This document shows, piece by piece, positions 1 to 8,267 of a stretch of DNA of 64,000 nt. Location of the stretch: assembly GCA_021404565.1 (NCBI GenBank), contig JAAWWF010000009.1:124001-188000 (forward strand). Reading direction: 5' to 3'. The notes beneath the pieces were generated by a model, which was not told the origin of the DNA, searched no databases, and was given only the letters and a program-made list of their open reading frames with translations. The stretch comes from Roseivirga sp. (GTDB lineage: Bacteria; Bacteroidota; Bacteroidia; Cytophagales; Cyclobacteriaceae). The position numbers were made by a program, and so were the translations under genes. How positions within the stretch are numbered: the stretch's first letter is position 1; each line of letters starts with the position of its first letter.

Positions 1-559
1 TGAAATTGGGGCGCTCTTCCGCAGGCAGGTTCAGCCATTTAATTGTTTCAGTAATGCGGTCTTCATTGGCAACGCTGCCGTCATACTTGTGGTAGTAATC
101 CGGAAAGCGATTTTTGATTTTTACTTCAGAACCTACCCAAAAATAAGAAGCCGATTTCATACCATGCTCCTGCACCAGTTGCCATAGCGGCAGACCACCG
201 TAGAAGGCCGGGTTTTCAACCAGTTCACGATTGCCCATGCTGTAGCGGGCATCTAGCGGTTTGTCATAAAAGTTATTGTCGACCAGACCGTGATTTCCGG
301 GATAAAGGCCGGTAACTATCGTGTAATGATTGGGGAAGGTCTTACTGGGAAAGGAGGGAGTCATGCTTTCAGCAGCGGCCCCTTTGCTGATAAATTCCTT
401 GAAATTTGGTGCATCAAACTTTTCCACATAGTCGTGGCGGAAGCCATCAAAGGAGATCAAAATCACATAGGGGGGAGGTGTATCCTGCTCATCGGGGTTG
501 GCAAAAGCCACAAAGCCCAGTACGCATACAAACAGGATTAACTCAAAGTACTTTCTCAT
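1..559 (-). CDS. Nucleotide pyrophosphatase/phosphodiesterase family protein (5' part, cut by the window edge)
   Basis: The reading frame opens with ATG at 559 (MRKYFELILFVCVLGFVAFA, a secretion signal) and stays open to base 1, so only about 186 N-terminal residues are visible. After the signal come YVILISFDGFRHDYV, the first metal-binding Asp of the alkaline phosphatase superfamily, and PSKTFPNHYTIVTGLYPGNH, the nucleophile segment (Thr) typical of type I phosphodiesterase/nucleotide pyrophosphatases (NPP/ENPP). Members hydrolyse phosphodiester or pyrophosphate bonds of nucleotides or lipids outside the cytoplasm; the substrate cannot be told here. It lies 132 bp downstream of the acyl-CoA dehydrogenase gene on the same strand. 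The family is clear; the C-terminal metal ligands lie outside the window. Confidence 0.88.
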   Translation of the reverse strand, partial: MRKYFELILFVCVLGFVAFANPDEQDTPPPYVILISFDGFRHDYVEKFDAPNFKEFISKGAAAESMTPSFPSKTFPNHYTIVTGLYPGNHGLVDNNFYDKPLDARYSMGNRELVENPAFYGGLPLWQLVQEHGMKSASYFWVGSEVKIKNRFPDYYHKYDGSVANEDRITETIKWLNLPAEERPNF

Positions 560-691
560 GATTACCACATTTGAAACCTAAAGGTAATGTGAGCAAATGC
601 TTTAAACTAATTGACAGCTGTTAGGAATGTATTAATAAATGTAGAAGTCTGAGCTTATTCCCTGCCCGTTGTTTTGAAATACTCACATAGC

Positions 692-2494
692 TCAGTCCAG
701 GTAACTAAGTTCCATATCGACCGTCAGGTCCAGCTCATCCATAATGACTTTTGAAAGTCCTCTGGTACGGCTCATTTCATATTTATAAAAGAACTTCATG
801 GTATGAATTTTAGCCTGGTAAAACTCAGTAGAGTAATCTGCCGAACCATTAGCCATGGCTTCGGCTGCAGTCGTAGCCATTTTCAGCCATTGCCAGCCAA
901 TGACTATCGTGCCGAAGAAATCCATAAAGGTGGTGGCGTCTGCCAGGAAACGCTCGAAGTCTCCTTTTTGAGCAAGGGGCATCAAAGCTCCGATGGTTTG
1001 TTGAACAAGGCCTAAATTCATGGTAAGCTGTTGAGCGTAGGGGGTCAATGCCTCATGCTTCATAGCTCCGGCTATGGTGGCCTGCATTTCTGCGCCCAGC
1101 CATTCCAATACTTTACCATTTTTCAGCATTACTTTTCTACCCAACAGGTCCAGCGACTGGATACCGGTGGTACCTTCGTAAATGGAGATGATTCTGATAT
1201 CGCGGTAGTACTGCTGCAGAATGAAGTCCATGCAGAAGCCGTACCCTCCAAGTACCTGGAGCCCCTGACTTACCGATTCCATGCCTTTTTCGGCTGGGTA
1301 GGTCTTTGTTACCGGGGTCAGTAATTCCAGCAGGGCATTGTACCGCTCCTTTTCTTCCCCTTCGGTGATCATTTCCTGATCAAGGTAATGTGATGCCTGC
1401 AATATCAGGCTTAAGGAACCTTCTACTATGGCCTTTTGAAATAGCAACATACGCTTAACATCCGGATGATTGATAATCAGGGTCTGCTCACTGCCAATGT
1501 CTTTTTTACCTGCCGAGGTAAGCTTGCGGCCCTGGGGACGCTCATGGGCATATTCCAACGAGGCATAATAGGCAGCCGATGCAATGCCGGCTCCCATACG
1601 CCCGGTTGCAATGCGGGCTTCATTCATCATCTGAAACATATAGCTCAGACCCCGGTTGGCTTCTCCTACCAGCCAGCCTTCTGACTCTTCAAATACCAGG
1701 TGTGAGGTACAGTAGCCCCGTTGACCCAGTTTCTCGAATTCGCCAGCGGTAATAACATGGTTATCTTCCAACCCTCCATCAAGGGTAATCCTTTTCTTAG
1801 GTACCACAAATAGTGAAACTCCTTTTGTACCTGCAGGTGCGCCATCTACCCGTGCCAGTACCAGGTGAATGATATTATCAACAAACTGCTGATCTCCTGA
1901 AGAGATAAAAATCTTCTGGCCATTGATGCGATAACTCCCATTTTCGGTGGGAGAAGCGGTAGAAACAATGTCAGAGAGAGAGCTGCCGGCCTGTGGTTCT
2001 GTCAAACACATACTGCCACTCCACTCCATAGAGAGCATTTTTTCCAGGTAGGTGGCTTTCAACTCATCACTACCAAAGCTGGCTATCAGGTTGGCAGATC
2101 CGGCCGTGAGTCCCAGATATCCGGAGGTATGGTTGTTGGCTGCCTCCATGATATAATAAGCAGCATGGAAAAGCGTACCCGGCATTTGAAGGCCACCATC
2201 CTCCTCGTTGAAAAAGGCGGCCACCAGCCCTAATTCGGCTGCTTGTTTAAAGATTTTTTCGAACTGTGGGTGTATGGTGATTTTACCATCAGCATAGAAG
2301 GACGGTTTTTCGTCCATGTCTTTGATGTAAGGAAAGAGGTCCTTGTCTGAAAAGTCCTTTACAGAATCCAGAAACATGTCCACCGTAGTTTTATCATAGG
2401 AGGCAAAACGCTTCTTCCCCAGAATGGCCTCACTATGATGCACCTGATGAATCAGGAATTTGATAGTATCGAGGTTGGTATATTGATTGGCCAT
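692..2494 (-). CDS. Acyl-CoA dehydrogenase, long form with extra C-terminal domain
   Basis: This 600-residue flavoenzyme would introduce the alpha,beta double bond into acyl-CoA in fatty-acid beta-oxidation. It carries the substrate/FAD-binding segment CLTEPQAGSS, the middle-domain stretch YRINGQKIFISSG, and the IYEGTTGIQSLDLLGRK segment in which the Glu is the usual catalytic base. It is about 200 residues longer than the common 380-residue enzymes; the extra C-terminal part fits the acyl-CoA dehydrogenase C-terminal domain of the long Bacteroidota/FadE5-like group. No other beta-oxidation gene is next to it. Acyl chain length is not predictable. The ATG at 2494 (MANQYTNLDT) gives a complete N-terminal domain. 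Confidence 0.92.
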   Translation of the reverse strand: MANQYTNLDTIKFLIHQVHHSEAILGKKRFASYDKTTVDMFLDSVKDFSDKDLFPYIKDMDEKPSFYADGKITIHPQFEKIFKQAAELGLVAAFFNEEDGGLQMPGTLFHAAYYIMEAANNHTSGYLGLTAGSANLIASFGSDELKATYLEKMLSMEWSGSMCLTEPQAGSSLSDIVSTASPTENGSYRINGQKIFISSGDQQFVDNIIHLVLARVDGAPAGTKGVSLFVVPKKRITLDGGLEDNHVITAGEFEKLGQRGYCTSHLVFEESEGWLVGEANRGLSYMFQMMNEARIATGRMGAGIASAAYYASLEYAHERPQGRKLTSAGKKDIGSEQTLIINHPDVKRMLLFQKAIVEGSLSLILQASHYLDQEMITEGEEKERYNALLELLTPVTKTYPAEKGMESVSQGLQVLGGYGFCMDFILQQYYRDIRIISIYEGTTGIQSLDLLGRKVMLKNGKVLEWLGAEMQATIAGAMKHEALTPYAQQLTMNLGLVQQTIGALMPLAQKGDFERFLADATTFMDFFGTIVIGWQWLKMATTAAEAMANGSADYSTEFYQAKIHTMKFFYKYEMSRTRGLSKVIMDELDLTVDMELSYLD

Positions 2495-2588
2495 AGTTTC
2501 AGATTTGACAATGGGGAATATAGTGAATCTGATGGATTATTAAGAGCTGTTTTCATAGCTAAAAAGAGCAGGAATAAAAACTTAGAGC

Positions 2589-2624
2589 AAAAAAAGAGGT
2601 AGGAACATTGTGCTTCCTACCTCT
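2589..2624 (-). terminator. Rho-independent terminator of the NTF2-like gene
   Basis: A perfect 11-bp inverted repeat (AGAGGTAGGAA / TTCCTACCTCT, 2595-2605 and 2614-2624) with an 8-nt loop is followed, on the minus strand, by a run of T (the a-run 2589-2595). It lies just past the stop codon of the gene ending at 2647. Confidence 0.8.
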
Positions 2625-2646
2625 GAATCTTACTGCTGAGAGAATC

Positions 2647-3018
2647 CTATTCCGCGGGAGGATTGGGGAAGAAGAATTGCTCTTTGACAATCTTTCCGTC
2701 TTCTACCTGGTACACACATATTTCTTCCATAGTCATGCGTCCCATTCCTTTGAAGCTGACGTCATTGCTCATACTGATGCTGAAGAAGTTGGCAGCTACC
2801 AATGGATCGGAAACGGTAACGCTATGTACCTCTTCTACCATACTGGCCCATTGCTCTGCTTTGGCCTTGATGGCATCCAGCCCTTCGGCTTTACCCCATT
2901 GAGAACCTTCTGGTTCTACACTGACGGCATTTTCGCTGTAAAGCTCACTTTGCGCTTCGTTGTACTGGCCCTGACGGCAAAAGGCTACGAGTTGATCTGC
3001 TATTTCCTGAGTTGTCAT
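2647..3018 (-). CDS. NTF2-like / SnoaL-like protein
   Basis: This 123-residue protein has the cone-shaped NTF2 fold pattern: an N-terminal helix (EIADQLVAFCRQGQYNEAQSEL), the motif YSENAVSVEP, a helix with GLDAIKAKAEQW, then strands ending in MTMEEICVYQVEDGKIVKEQFFF. Family members are small ketosteroid-isomerase-like enzymes or ligand-binding proteins, and a substrate cannot be assigned. It is monocistronic, with its own strong terminator. No signal peptide is seen, so it is probably cytoplasmic. Confidence 0.75.
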   Translation of the reverse strand: MTTQEIADQLVAFCRQGQYNEAQSELYSENAVSVEPEGSQWGKAEGLDAIKAKAEQWASMVEEVHSVTVSDPLVAANFFSISMSNDVSFKGMGRMTMEEICVYQVEDGKIVKEQFFFPNPPAE

Positions 3019-3162
3019 TTTTTAAAAGTTTTGATTTTATAAGTCGTTTTATAGTTAGACTGCTGAAGCTTGAAAAAGGGACGAAAAAATGGAATTTTTT
3101 TTAAATCCTCCTGAGCTTGATGTATATCTACACTCTAATCAATTACAAATTTTTTCATTCGC

Positions 3163-4617
3163 TTAAAGCAATGGAGCCAGAATACGACAGGCCGAGGCCA
3201 GTAATTTATGCCTAAGAGGTCGGTTGCGCCAGCGGGCAAGGTTGAGTTGAATACAATCTGTTTTGTCCTCTTCGAAGTGCCCGTCAAGCACGGTGGCCAA
3301 TTCTTCACTATACAGGTAAGTGTTTACCTCATAGTTAAGGTCAAAGCTTCGGTAGTCCATATTGGCGGTGCCCACGGTGGCAAAGTTACCATCTACCAGC
3401 ATTACCTTTGAGTGAAGAAAACCCTTCTGATAGAGAAATACTTTGACTCCCGCCTCAAGCAATACCGTCATAAATGAGAGTGAAGCAGACTGAACTATCC
3501 AGGAGTCCGATTTGTATGGAATCATGAGTTCCACTTGTACACCACTTTTGGCAGCAGTAACAATGGCGTTCAGAATACTCTCATTGGGGATAAAGTAGGG
3601 GGTAGCTATTTTAATCGTCTCCCTGGCACCATTGATGGCCAGGAAAAATGAGTCCATAATGCTGGCCAGTTCCCAATCAGGGCCACTGGCGTTTATCTGG
3701 GCGAAGTGGCCGTTTTTCTCAGGGCCATCCGGGAAGTACTCCTTGGTGGGAAGCCAGTTTTCGCCACAAACAAACTGCCAGTTGAGGATGAACAGTAGCT
3801 GAAGGGTCTTGACTGCCTCACCTTCGATCATCAAGTGGGTGTCTCTCCAAAAGAGAGATTGCGGGTGATCATTGTTGTACCGGTCGTCAATGTTGATTCC
3901 TCCCGTAAACCCGGTTTTCCCATCAATTACCACGATTTTCCGGTGGTCTCGGTAGTTGATCTTACTGGTGAGCGAAGGAAAGAGTACCGGCATAAACTCA
4001 TGGATTTGAACTCCGGCTGTTCTGAGCTTACTATAGAAGCTGCGTTTCAGTGAAAAACTACCCACTGCATCAAGAATAAGCCTTACCTCGACTCCTTCCC
4101 CGGCTTTCTTAATCAGTAGGTCAGACAAAGTCCGGCCTGTCTCATCATCGCTGTAAATGTAGTATTCAATATGGATGTGGGAGGTGGCCGCTTCAAGTGC
4201 CTCCATCAGCCGTGGAAATTTCTCTTCACCGTTTTTAAGAATCGTGACCTCGTTGGAGTGGCTGAGTGGGGAAAGGTCTTTGTTCAAAAAGCGAACCAGC
4301 TTGGTATAATACTGAATGTTAGAGATATCGGGAAGCTCCTTTTTATATTCGCTGTTCAGGTGCTCATCTACGTACTGCTGACCAAAAGCAGTGTTGATCA
4401 ACTGTCGTTTAGAGAAGATTCTACGCTTACGCAGGTTCTGACCAAAAATAAAATATATGATGATACCGATTATCGGTAATAACAACACCAACAGAAGATA
4501 TGAGGTGGTCTTAAGTGGGTTCTTGTTTTCAAGCAACAAACTGCCTACCACGAAAAAAATTATCGCATAGTACAACCATAAGGCATAGGGGGATATAGTT
4601 TGCCAGAGTTCAAACAC
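3163..4617 (-). CDS. cls: Cardiolipin synthase (phospholipase D superfamily)
   Basis: This 484-residue membrane enzyme joins phosphatidylglycerol units to make cardiolipin. Two N-terminal transmembrane helices (residues about 10-30 and 38-58) precede two phospholipase D motifs: HRKIVVIDGKTGFTGGINID starting at His225, and HSKVMLVDG...GTANMD starting at His402. Both HxKxxxxD motifs are intact and the length is that of bacterial ClsA-type enzymes. The lycopene cyclase gene lies 78 bp upstream on the same strand, so the two could be co-transcribed; both products act on or in the membrane. Confidence 0.93.
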   Translation of the reverse strand: MFELWQTISPYALWLYYAIIFFVVGSLLLENKNPLKTTSYLLLVLLLPIIGIIIYFIFGQNLRKRRIFSKRQLINTAFGQQYVDEHLNSEYKKELPDISNIQYYTKLVRFLNKDLSPLSHSNEVTILKNGEEKFPRLMEALEAATSHIHIEYYIYSDDETGRTLSDLLIKKAGEGVEVRLILDAVGSFSLKRSFYSKLRTAGVQIHEFMPVLFPSLTSKINYRDHRKIVVIDGKTGFTGGINIDDRYNNDHPQSLFWRDTHLMIEGEAVKTLQLLFILNWQFVCGENWLPTKEYFPDGPEKNGHFAQINASGPDWELASIMDSFFLAINGARETIKIATPYFIPNESILNAIVTAAKSGVQVELMIPYKSDSWIVQSASLSFMTVLLEAGVKVFLYQKGFLHSKVMLVDGNFATVGTANMDYRSFDLNYEVNTYLYSEELATVLDGHFEEDKTDCIQLNLARWRNRPLRHKLLASACRILAPLL

Positions 4618-4695
4618 CGATTATAAAATTAGCCTTTTCTGCCAGAGCAGGGAACGCGGGAGTGAGAATCTGCGATTTTAACCTGACTTCGGTTT

Positions 4696-5844
4696 TTACT
4701 TTGAGCGTTTGGTGATGCTTTCAATAAAGGCCTTGCCAAAGGTGAATATTGGAGTGGAGCTCATAATGGCGAGTTCCTCCTGTAGATTAGTTTCTTCATC
4801 GAGAAAGCGAAACATGCGCTGCATCCCATTTTTTCGAAACATATCGGTAAACGATTCCCTGCCTTTATTATCTGTTTTCGATAGTACATTCAGCAGGGTG
4901 CTGTCATACTTTTTAAAGCGACTCTTCTGAAAGGGTAATGCCTGGTCAGCAGGAAGTCCCTTGCTGATGTTCTTTACCACCTTGGCGAGTATTTTCTGTC
5001 CCCTTAAAAAAGTATAGCCTGTTGAAGGTTTGGCAAAACCTCCACTGATTCCAATCCTGAAAACGTGATCACTAACCCTGAAGGGGAAGCTGTAGTCGGT
5101 CATAGGAATCACTCCATATTCCTCTTCGATAACCTCATAATCTGTAATCTTCAATACCTCATGCAAATAGGTCTCCAGGCCTTTTTGGTAAGCATCATCT
5201 GTCAACAGATGTTGATTAAACAGTGTGTACTCTACCAGGGCTTCCTTTTCAGAAAAGGGAAGTATATAGCCAAAGCGAAAATCTCCCTGCTGTGGCAATC
5301 GAAAATCCATATAGCTGAATACTTCAGGGTCAAAGGCTGACTTTGAGGTTTTGATAAAGTAACCCTTGAAATGTTGCATCAGGGTAGTGGAGGTGTCTAT
5401 ATCATTAAACGAGCTCAATGGTTTGGTGCTGTCAAATACCATATTGGCCTGGTAGCGGCCTTCAGAAGTGTCCACTTTACCGTCATCGTGTACCATCGTT
5501 ACATCAGCCTGAAGCCAGGTGATCTCGGTGTGTTTTGCCAGCTCGGTTTTCATGAATTGATAGAAGTCGAGGCCACGGATCATCTTGTAGCGATAAGGAG
5601 CCAGCTGGAAAATTTCGCGGTAGTCATCCGACTCGAAATGGGCCTGATTCCAGCTTTTATAAACGAGTTCTTCCAGCAGATTGTCACCCTTTTCCCAAAA
5701 GCACCAGGTGCGGTCATTCAGGTCTTTGCTGTCTCTTTCAATGATGAGTGTAGATTTTTTCGTATTTTTATCGCCCATCAACAAAAATGCGAGGGTAAGC
5801 CCCGCGCCTCCGCCTCCGGCAATAATATAATCGAACTGCGTCAT
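4696..5844 (-). CDS. crtY: Lycopene beta-cyclase, CrtY type
   Basis: This 382-residue flavoprotein would close the beta-ionone rings of lycopene to give beta-carotene (or rings of related carotenoids). The N-terminus has the dinucleotide-binding fold FDYIIAGGGGAGLTLAFLL followed by IIERD, then DRTWCFWE, a hallmark of CrtY/CrtL cyclases; FRIGISGGFAKPSTGYTF is the conserved second FAD-contact region. The C-terminal FGKAFIESI also fits the family. No phytoene synthase, desaturase or hydroxylase gene is nearby, so the rest of the carotenoid pathway must lie elsewhere. It starts a minus-strand pair with cls. Confidence 0.9.
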   Translation of the reverse strand: MTQFDYIIAGGGGAGLTLAFLLMGDKNTKKSTLIIERDSKDLNDRTWCFWEKGDNLLEELVYKSWNQAHFESDDYREIFQLAPYRYKMIRGLDFYQFMKTELAKHTEITWLQADVTMVHDDGKVDTSEGRYQANMVFDSTKPLSSFNDIDTSTTLMQHFKGYFIKTSKSAFDPEVFSYMDFRLPQQGDFRFGYILPFSEKEALVEYTLFNQHLLTDDAYQKGLETYLHEVLKITDYEVIEEEYGVIPMTDYSFPFRVSDHVFRIGISGGFAKPSTGYTFLRGQKILAKVVKNISKGLPADQALPFQKSRFKKYDSTLLNVLSKTDNKGRESFTDMFRKNGMQRMFRFLDEETNLQEELAIMSSTPIFTFGKAFIESITKRSK

Positions 5845-6002
5845 TTACTTCACAAACTAACACAAAGCAATTATGTTGTCATCCGTTTGTCCATAAATAA
5901 AAATGGTGGTTAATGAAGGATGTCTATTTTTGCGAGTGACTTTTTATGGACACAGCGTAGACGACTTAAAACGCGTTTCTGATGTGAATTGAATAAATTT
6001 AA

Positions 6003-6019
6003 CCTCCTGTTTTAGGAGG
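6003..6019 (+). promoter_or_regulatory. Hairpin that pairs the ribosome binding site of the following gene
   Basis: CCTCCT (6003-6008) and AGGAGG (6014-6019) can form a perfect 6-bp stem with a 5-nt loop. AGGAGG is an unusually strong Shine-Dalgarno for this genome and ends 2-5 nt before the ATG codons at 6022 and 6025. In the folded mRNA the site would be masked. Control by this fold is inferred, not shown. Confidence 0.5.
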
Positions 6020-6021
6020 AG

Positions 6022-6987
6022 ATGATGAACAAAAAAATCTTCATATGTTTTTTTGCGGCACTGCTAGCCAGTGCCTGCAGTGAGCGGATGATCTGTCCGG
6101 CTTACCAGAGCTCCTTTATCCTGGATGAAGATTACAGTAAGAATTTTTTCTCTCCCTTTGAAGTCAATGCGGGTGATACTGTACCGAAGGGGTATCAGGC
6201 CAATGCCAGCGATACGGTGTTTAACCGAACATTCTACGCCCAGCGTGGCAAGCGCCAGGTACAGCAAAAGGAAGGCTTCACTTATCCGAACAGGAAGAAG
6301 AAGTTCTTTCTGGCAAGGATCTGGTCAAGCCCTGAGAGACCGGTACTGGAAAACCCCTATCTGCTCGATCGTATTTTGAAAAAACGACCTTACTGGAAAC
6401 TCGATATTTTAAAACCAGAGTTGATACACTCCAGTAGTACGGATACCGTGCAGCTGGAAGTGCCAATGCTCATTGACAGTCTCGGTCAGGCAATTCCTGA
6501 TACCACCCGAACTGAAACGAATCTGCCTACATACAATGTACTTACGGTACCAGAACGATACAAAGGCTATAACGTGGATCAGATCGAGTACAACCGGAAG
6601 TTTGGCCACCTTTTTCCCAAACCACCCCCGGCTCCCGAGCCACTTGACAGCGCGGCCCTTTTAGCAGCAGAGGCAGAGGCCCTGGCGGCAGATACCATTC
6701 CGCCTAAAAAGAAGGGCATTTTGGGAATGTTCAAAAAGAAGAATAAGTCACCAAACAAGAAGGGGGCAGATGATGGCAGTGGGGCTGAAGAAGGCAGCGA
6801 GACAGAGGGAGAAGAACTGAGCAAGAAGGATAAAAAGGCGGCCAGGAAGAAGGAAAAGGAGCAGGCCAAAAATGACAAGGCCAAGAAGAAAAAGGAAAAG
6901 CCTGAGAAAAAGAAAAAAGACGACAAAAAGGGTAAGAAGAAAGAGGGGAATGATGATGGTGTACGCGATGAAGACGATGCCGAATAA
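6022..6987 (+). CDS. Putative lipoprotein with a lysine/glutamate-rich C-terminal tail
   Basis: This 321-residue protein begins with a lipoprotein signal (KKIFICFFAALLASACSE, lipobox LLASAC), so it is probably anchored in the envelope. Residues about 25-215 form a moderately conserved-looking region with no recognisable domain and many Tyr, Pro and Arg residues. From about residue 225 the sequence becomes extremely low in complexity: KKKG, EEGSETEGEE, KKDKKAARKKEKEQAK and more, ending in DEDDAE. The tail is likely disordered and may bind anionic polymers or other proteins. The start is fixed by the AGGAGG at 6014-6019. Similar N-terminal regions are familiar in Cytophagales hypothetical proteins, but no function is known to me. 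Confidence 0.75.
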   Translation: MMNKKIFICFFAALLASACSERMICPAYQSSFILDEDYSKNFFSPFEVNAGDTVPKGYQANASDTVFNRTFYAQRGKRQVQQKEGFTYPNRKKKFFLARIWSSPERPVLENPYLLDRILKKRPYWKLDILKPELIHSSSTDTVQLEVPMLIDSLGQAIPDTTRTETNLPTYNVLTVPERYKGYNVDQIEYNRKFGHLFPKPPPAPEPLDSAALLAAEAEALAADTIPPKKKGILGMFKKKNKSPNKKGADDGSGAEEGSETEGEELSKKDKKAARKKEKEQAKNDKAKKKKEKPEKKKKDDKKGKKKEGNDDGVRDEDDAE

Positions 6988-7118
6988 GCCGAAAACAGCC
7001 TCTCTGGCTCTGGCTGGATTTACCTGCTTATAGTTTATAGACCAATCATTACTGTTTTTTTTAAGAAGGGGGTAGGGCATTTGTGCCGTGCGCGTATTCA
7101 ATCTCAAAGACGAGAGAA

Positions 7119-8039
7119 ATGATGGATACGAAGAAATTTTTTGCGCTCCTTTTAGGAATTTTGGTAGCACTGGCTGCCGTGAGTTGTCAGACAGATGAAG
7201 ATGAATTACCGGTTGACGATGAGGTGATTCAGCAAGGTGGTGGTGATAGTGAATTTGGTAACTCACTTGTGGCTACTTACAATGTGTCAGGGACACAAAT
7301 CAGTCTTACACAAGCAGGCCCTGCATCTTCAGGTTTTTACAATACAGCCCGCCAGCAGGAGTTTTGGAGCTTTTTCACCGGCCTCATTCCCAGTGATATG
7401 TGGCCTCAGATTACCAAACTAACTCTTTATGCTGATGACGAGGACGGTACGGCTGCTTATGTAGCCCCCATCAACGAGAATGATCTGAGCAAGTGGGAAA
7501 TGGGCTGGAACCTGGCCTATGTTTGGGATAGCAATCAGGAATTGGTTAAGGGAGAAACGGCCTTCACTGCCATTCACGAATTTGCACATGTATTGACCCT
7601 CAATGCCGGCCAGGTAAATGTTAGCGCCAGTGCCTGCAGCAGCTTTCATACAGGCGAGGGCTGTAGCAACAACAACTCATATATCAATGCCTTTTTTCAA
7701 CAGTTCTGGACTGATATATATGACGAAAACAAAGCCATAACCAACGATGATGGCTACCTGGCTTTCTATCAGAAGTATAAAAACAGATTTGTGTCTGAGT
7801 ATGCAGCCACCAATCCGGGAGAAGATATAGCGGAGACCTTTGCGGTATTTGTAGTCAACAATCTACCCTCAGGTAATAGTGTGGCCGATCAGAAACTGAA
7901 TTCCTTAAGCGAGCAGGAGGCATTGGTAAACATGCGCCAGCGAATCAGGGAGAATATTGATTTCAATATCAACCTGAATGCCATTGGTGAGGCACGTTCT
8001 TCGAGGGCCGGGCTCAAGACAAAGCATAGTCATTTTTAG
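7119..8039 (+). CDS. Putative zinc-metallopeptidase lipoprotein (HExxH)
   Basis: From ATG at 7119 (MMDTKKFFALLLG...AAVSCQTDEDE) this is a 306-residue lipoprotein with lipobox AVSC; a GTG at 7083 would add 12 residues before the signal and is less likely. The motif AIHEFAHVLTLN places the zinc ligands at His153 and His157 with catalytic Glu154, and a downstream EDIAETFAVFV (about residues 235-245) can supply the third ligand, as in gluzincin-type peptidases. Four Cys around SASACSSFHTGEGCSNN may form disulfides. A strong terminator follows. Substrate unknown; an extracytoplasmic protease anchored in the outer membrane is inferred. Confidence 0.7.
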   Translation: MMDTKKFFALLLGILVALAAVSCQTDEDELPVDDEVIQQGGGDSEFGNSLVATYNVSGTQISLTQAGPASSGFYNTARQQEFWSFFTGLIPSDMWPQITKLTLYADDEDGTAAYVAPINENDLSKWEMGWNLAYVWDSNQELVKGETAFTAIHEFAHVLTLNAGQVNVSASACSSFHTGEGCSNNNSYINAFFQQFWTDIYDENKAITNDDGYLAFYQKYKNRFVSEYAATNPGEDIAETFAVFVVNNLPSGNSVADQKLNSLSEQEALVNMRQRIRENIDFNINLNAIGEARSSRAGLKTKHSHF

Positions 8040-8070
8040 ATTTTTATCAGGCCTGCTTTAAATTTGTTCT

Positions 8071-8107
8071 GTCATTCTCATGAAAATGGGAATGACGTTC
8101 TTTTTTA
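8071..8107 (+). terminator. Rho-independent terminator after the metallopeptidase gene
   Basis: GTCATTCTCAT and ATGGGAATGAC form an 11-bp stem with one wobble pair closed by a GAAA tetraloop (8071-8096), followed by GTTCTTTTTT. Confidence 0.85.
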
Positions 8108-8267
8108 GCTTTTAATACCATCTCATTTTTATCTCCAAAAGTTGTAACCTCAACGGCTAAAAGAAAGTCTCAGAGGCTGTCTGAAAAACCACTATTGTTT
8201 TAGTTAAACCCTTGTTTGCTTCAGGTTCAGTCCCTAAATTCATGATTGTCATCATTAAGCAACTATC

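Noticed and set aside
2608-3042. A 144-codon open frame on the plus strand.
   Set aside because: It is the reverse shadow of the NTF2-like gene, which has a clear fold pattern and terminator.
6579-7266. Open frames rich in Phe, Leu and Ser on the minus strand that look like membrane proteins.
   Set aside because: They are reverse complements of the Lys/Glu-rich tail: AAG/GAA codons read backwards as CTT/TTC.
8171-8190. AGAGGCTGTCTGAAAAACC looks like the terminal repeat of some insertion sequences.
   Set aside because: No second end, target duplication or transposase fragment is nearby; one short match is too weak.
8224-8240. GGTTCAGTCCC resembles a tRNA T-arm.
   Set aside because: No acceptor, D or anticodon arms can be built around it.
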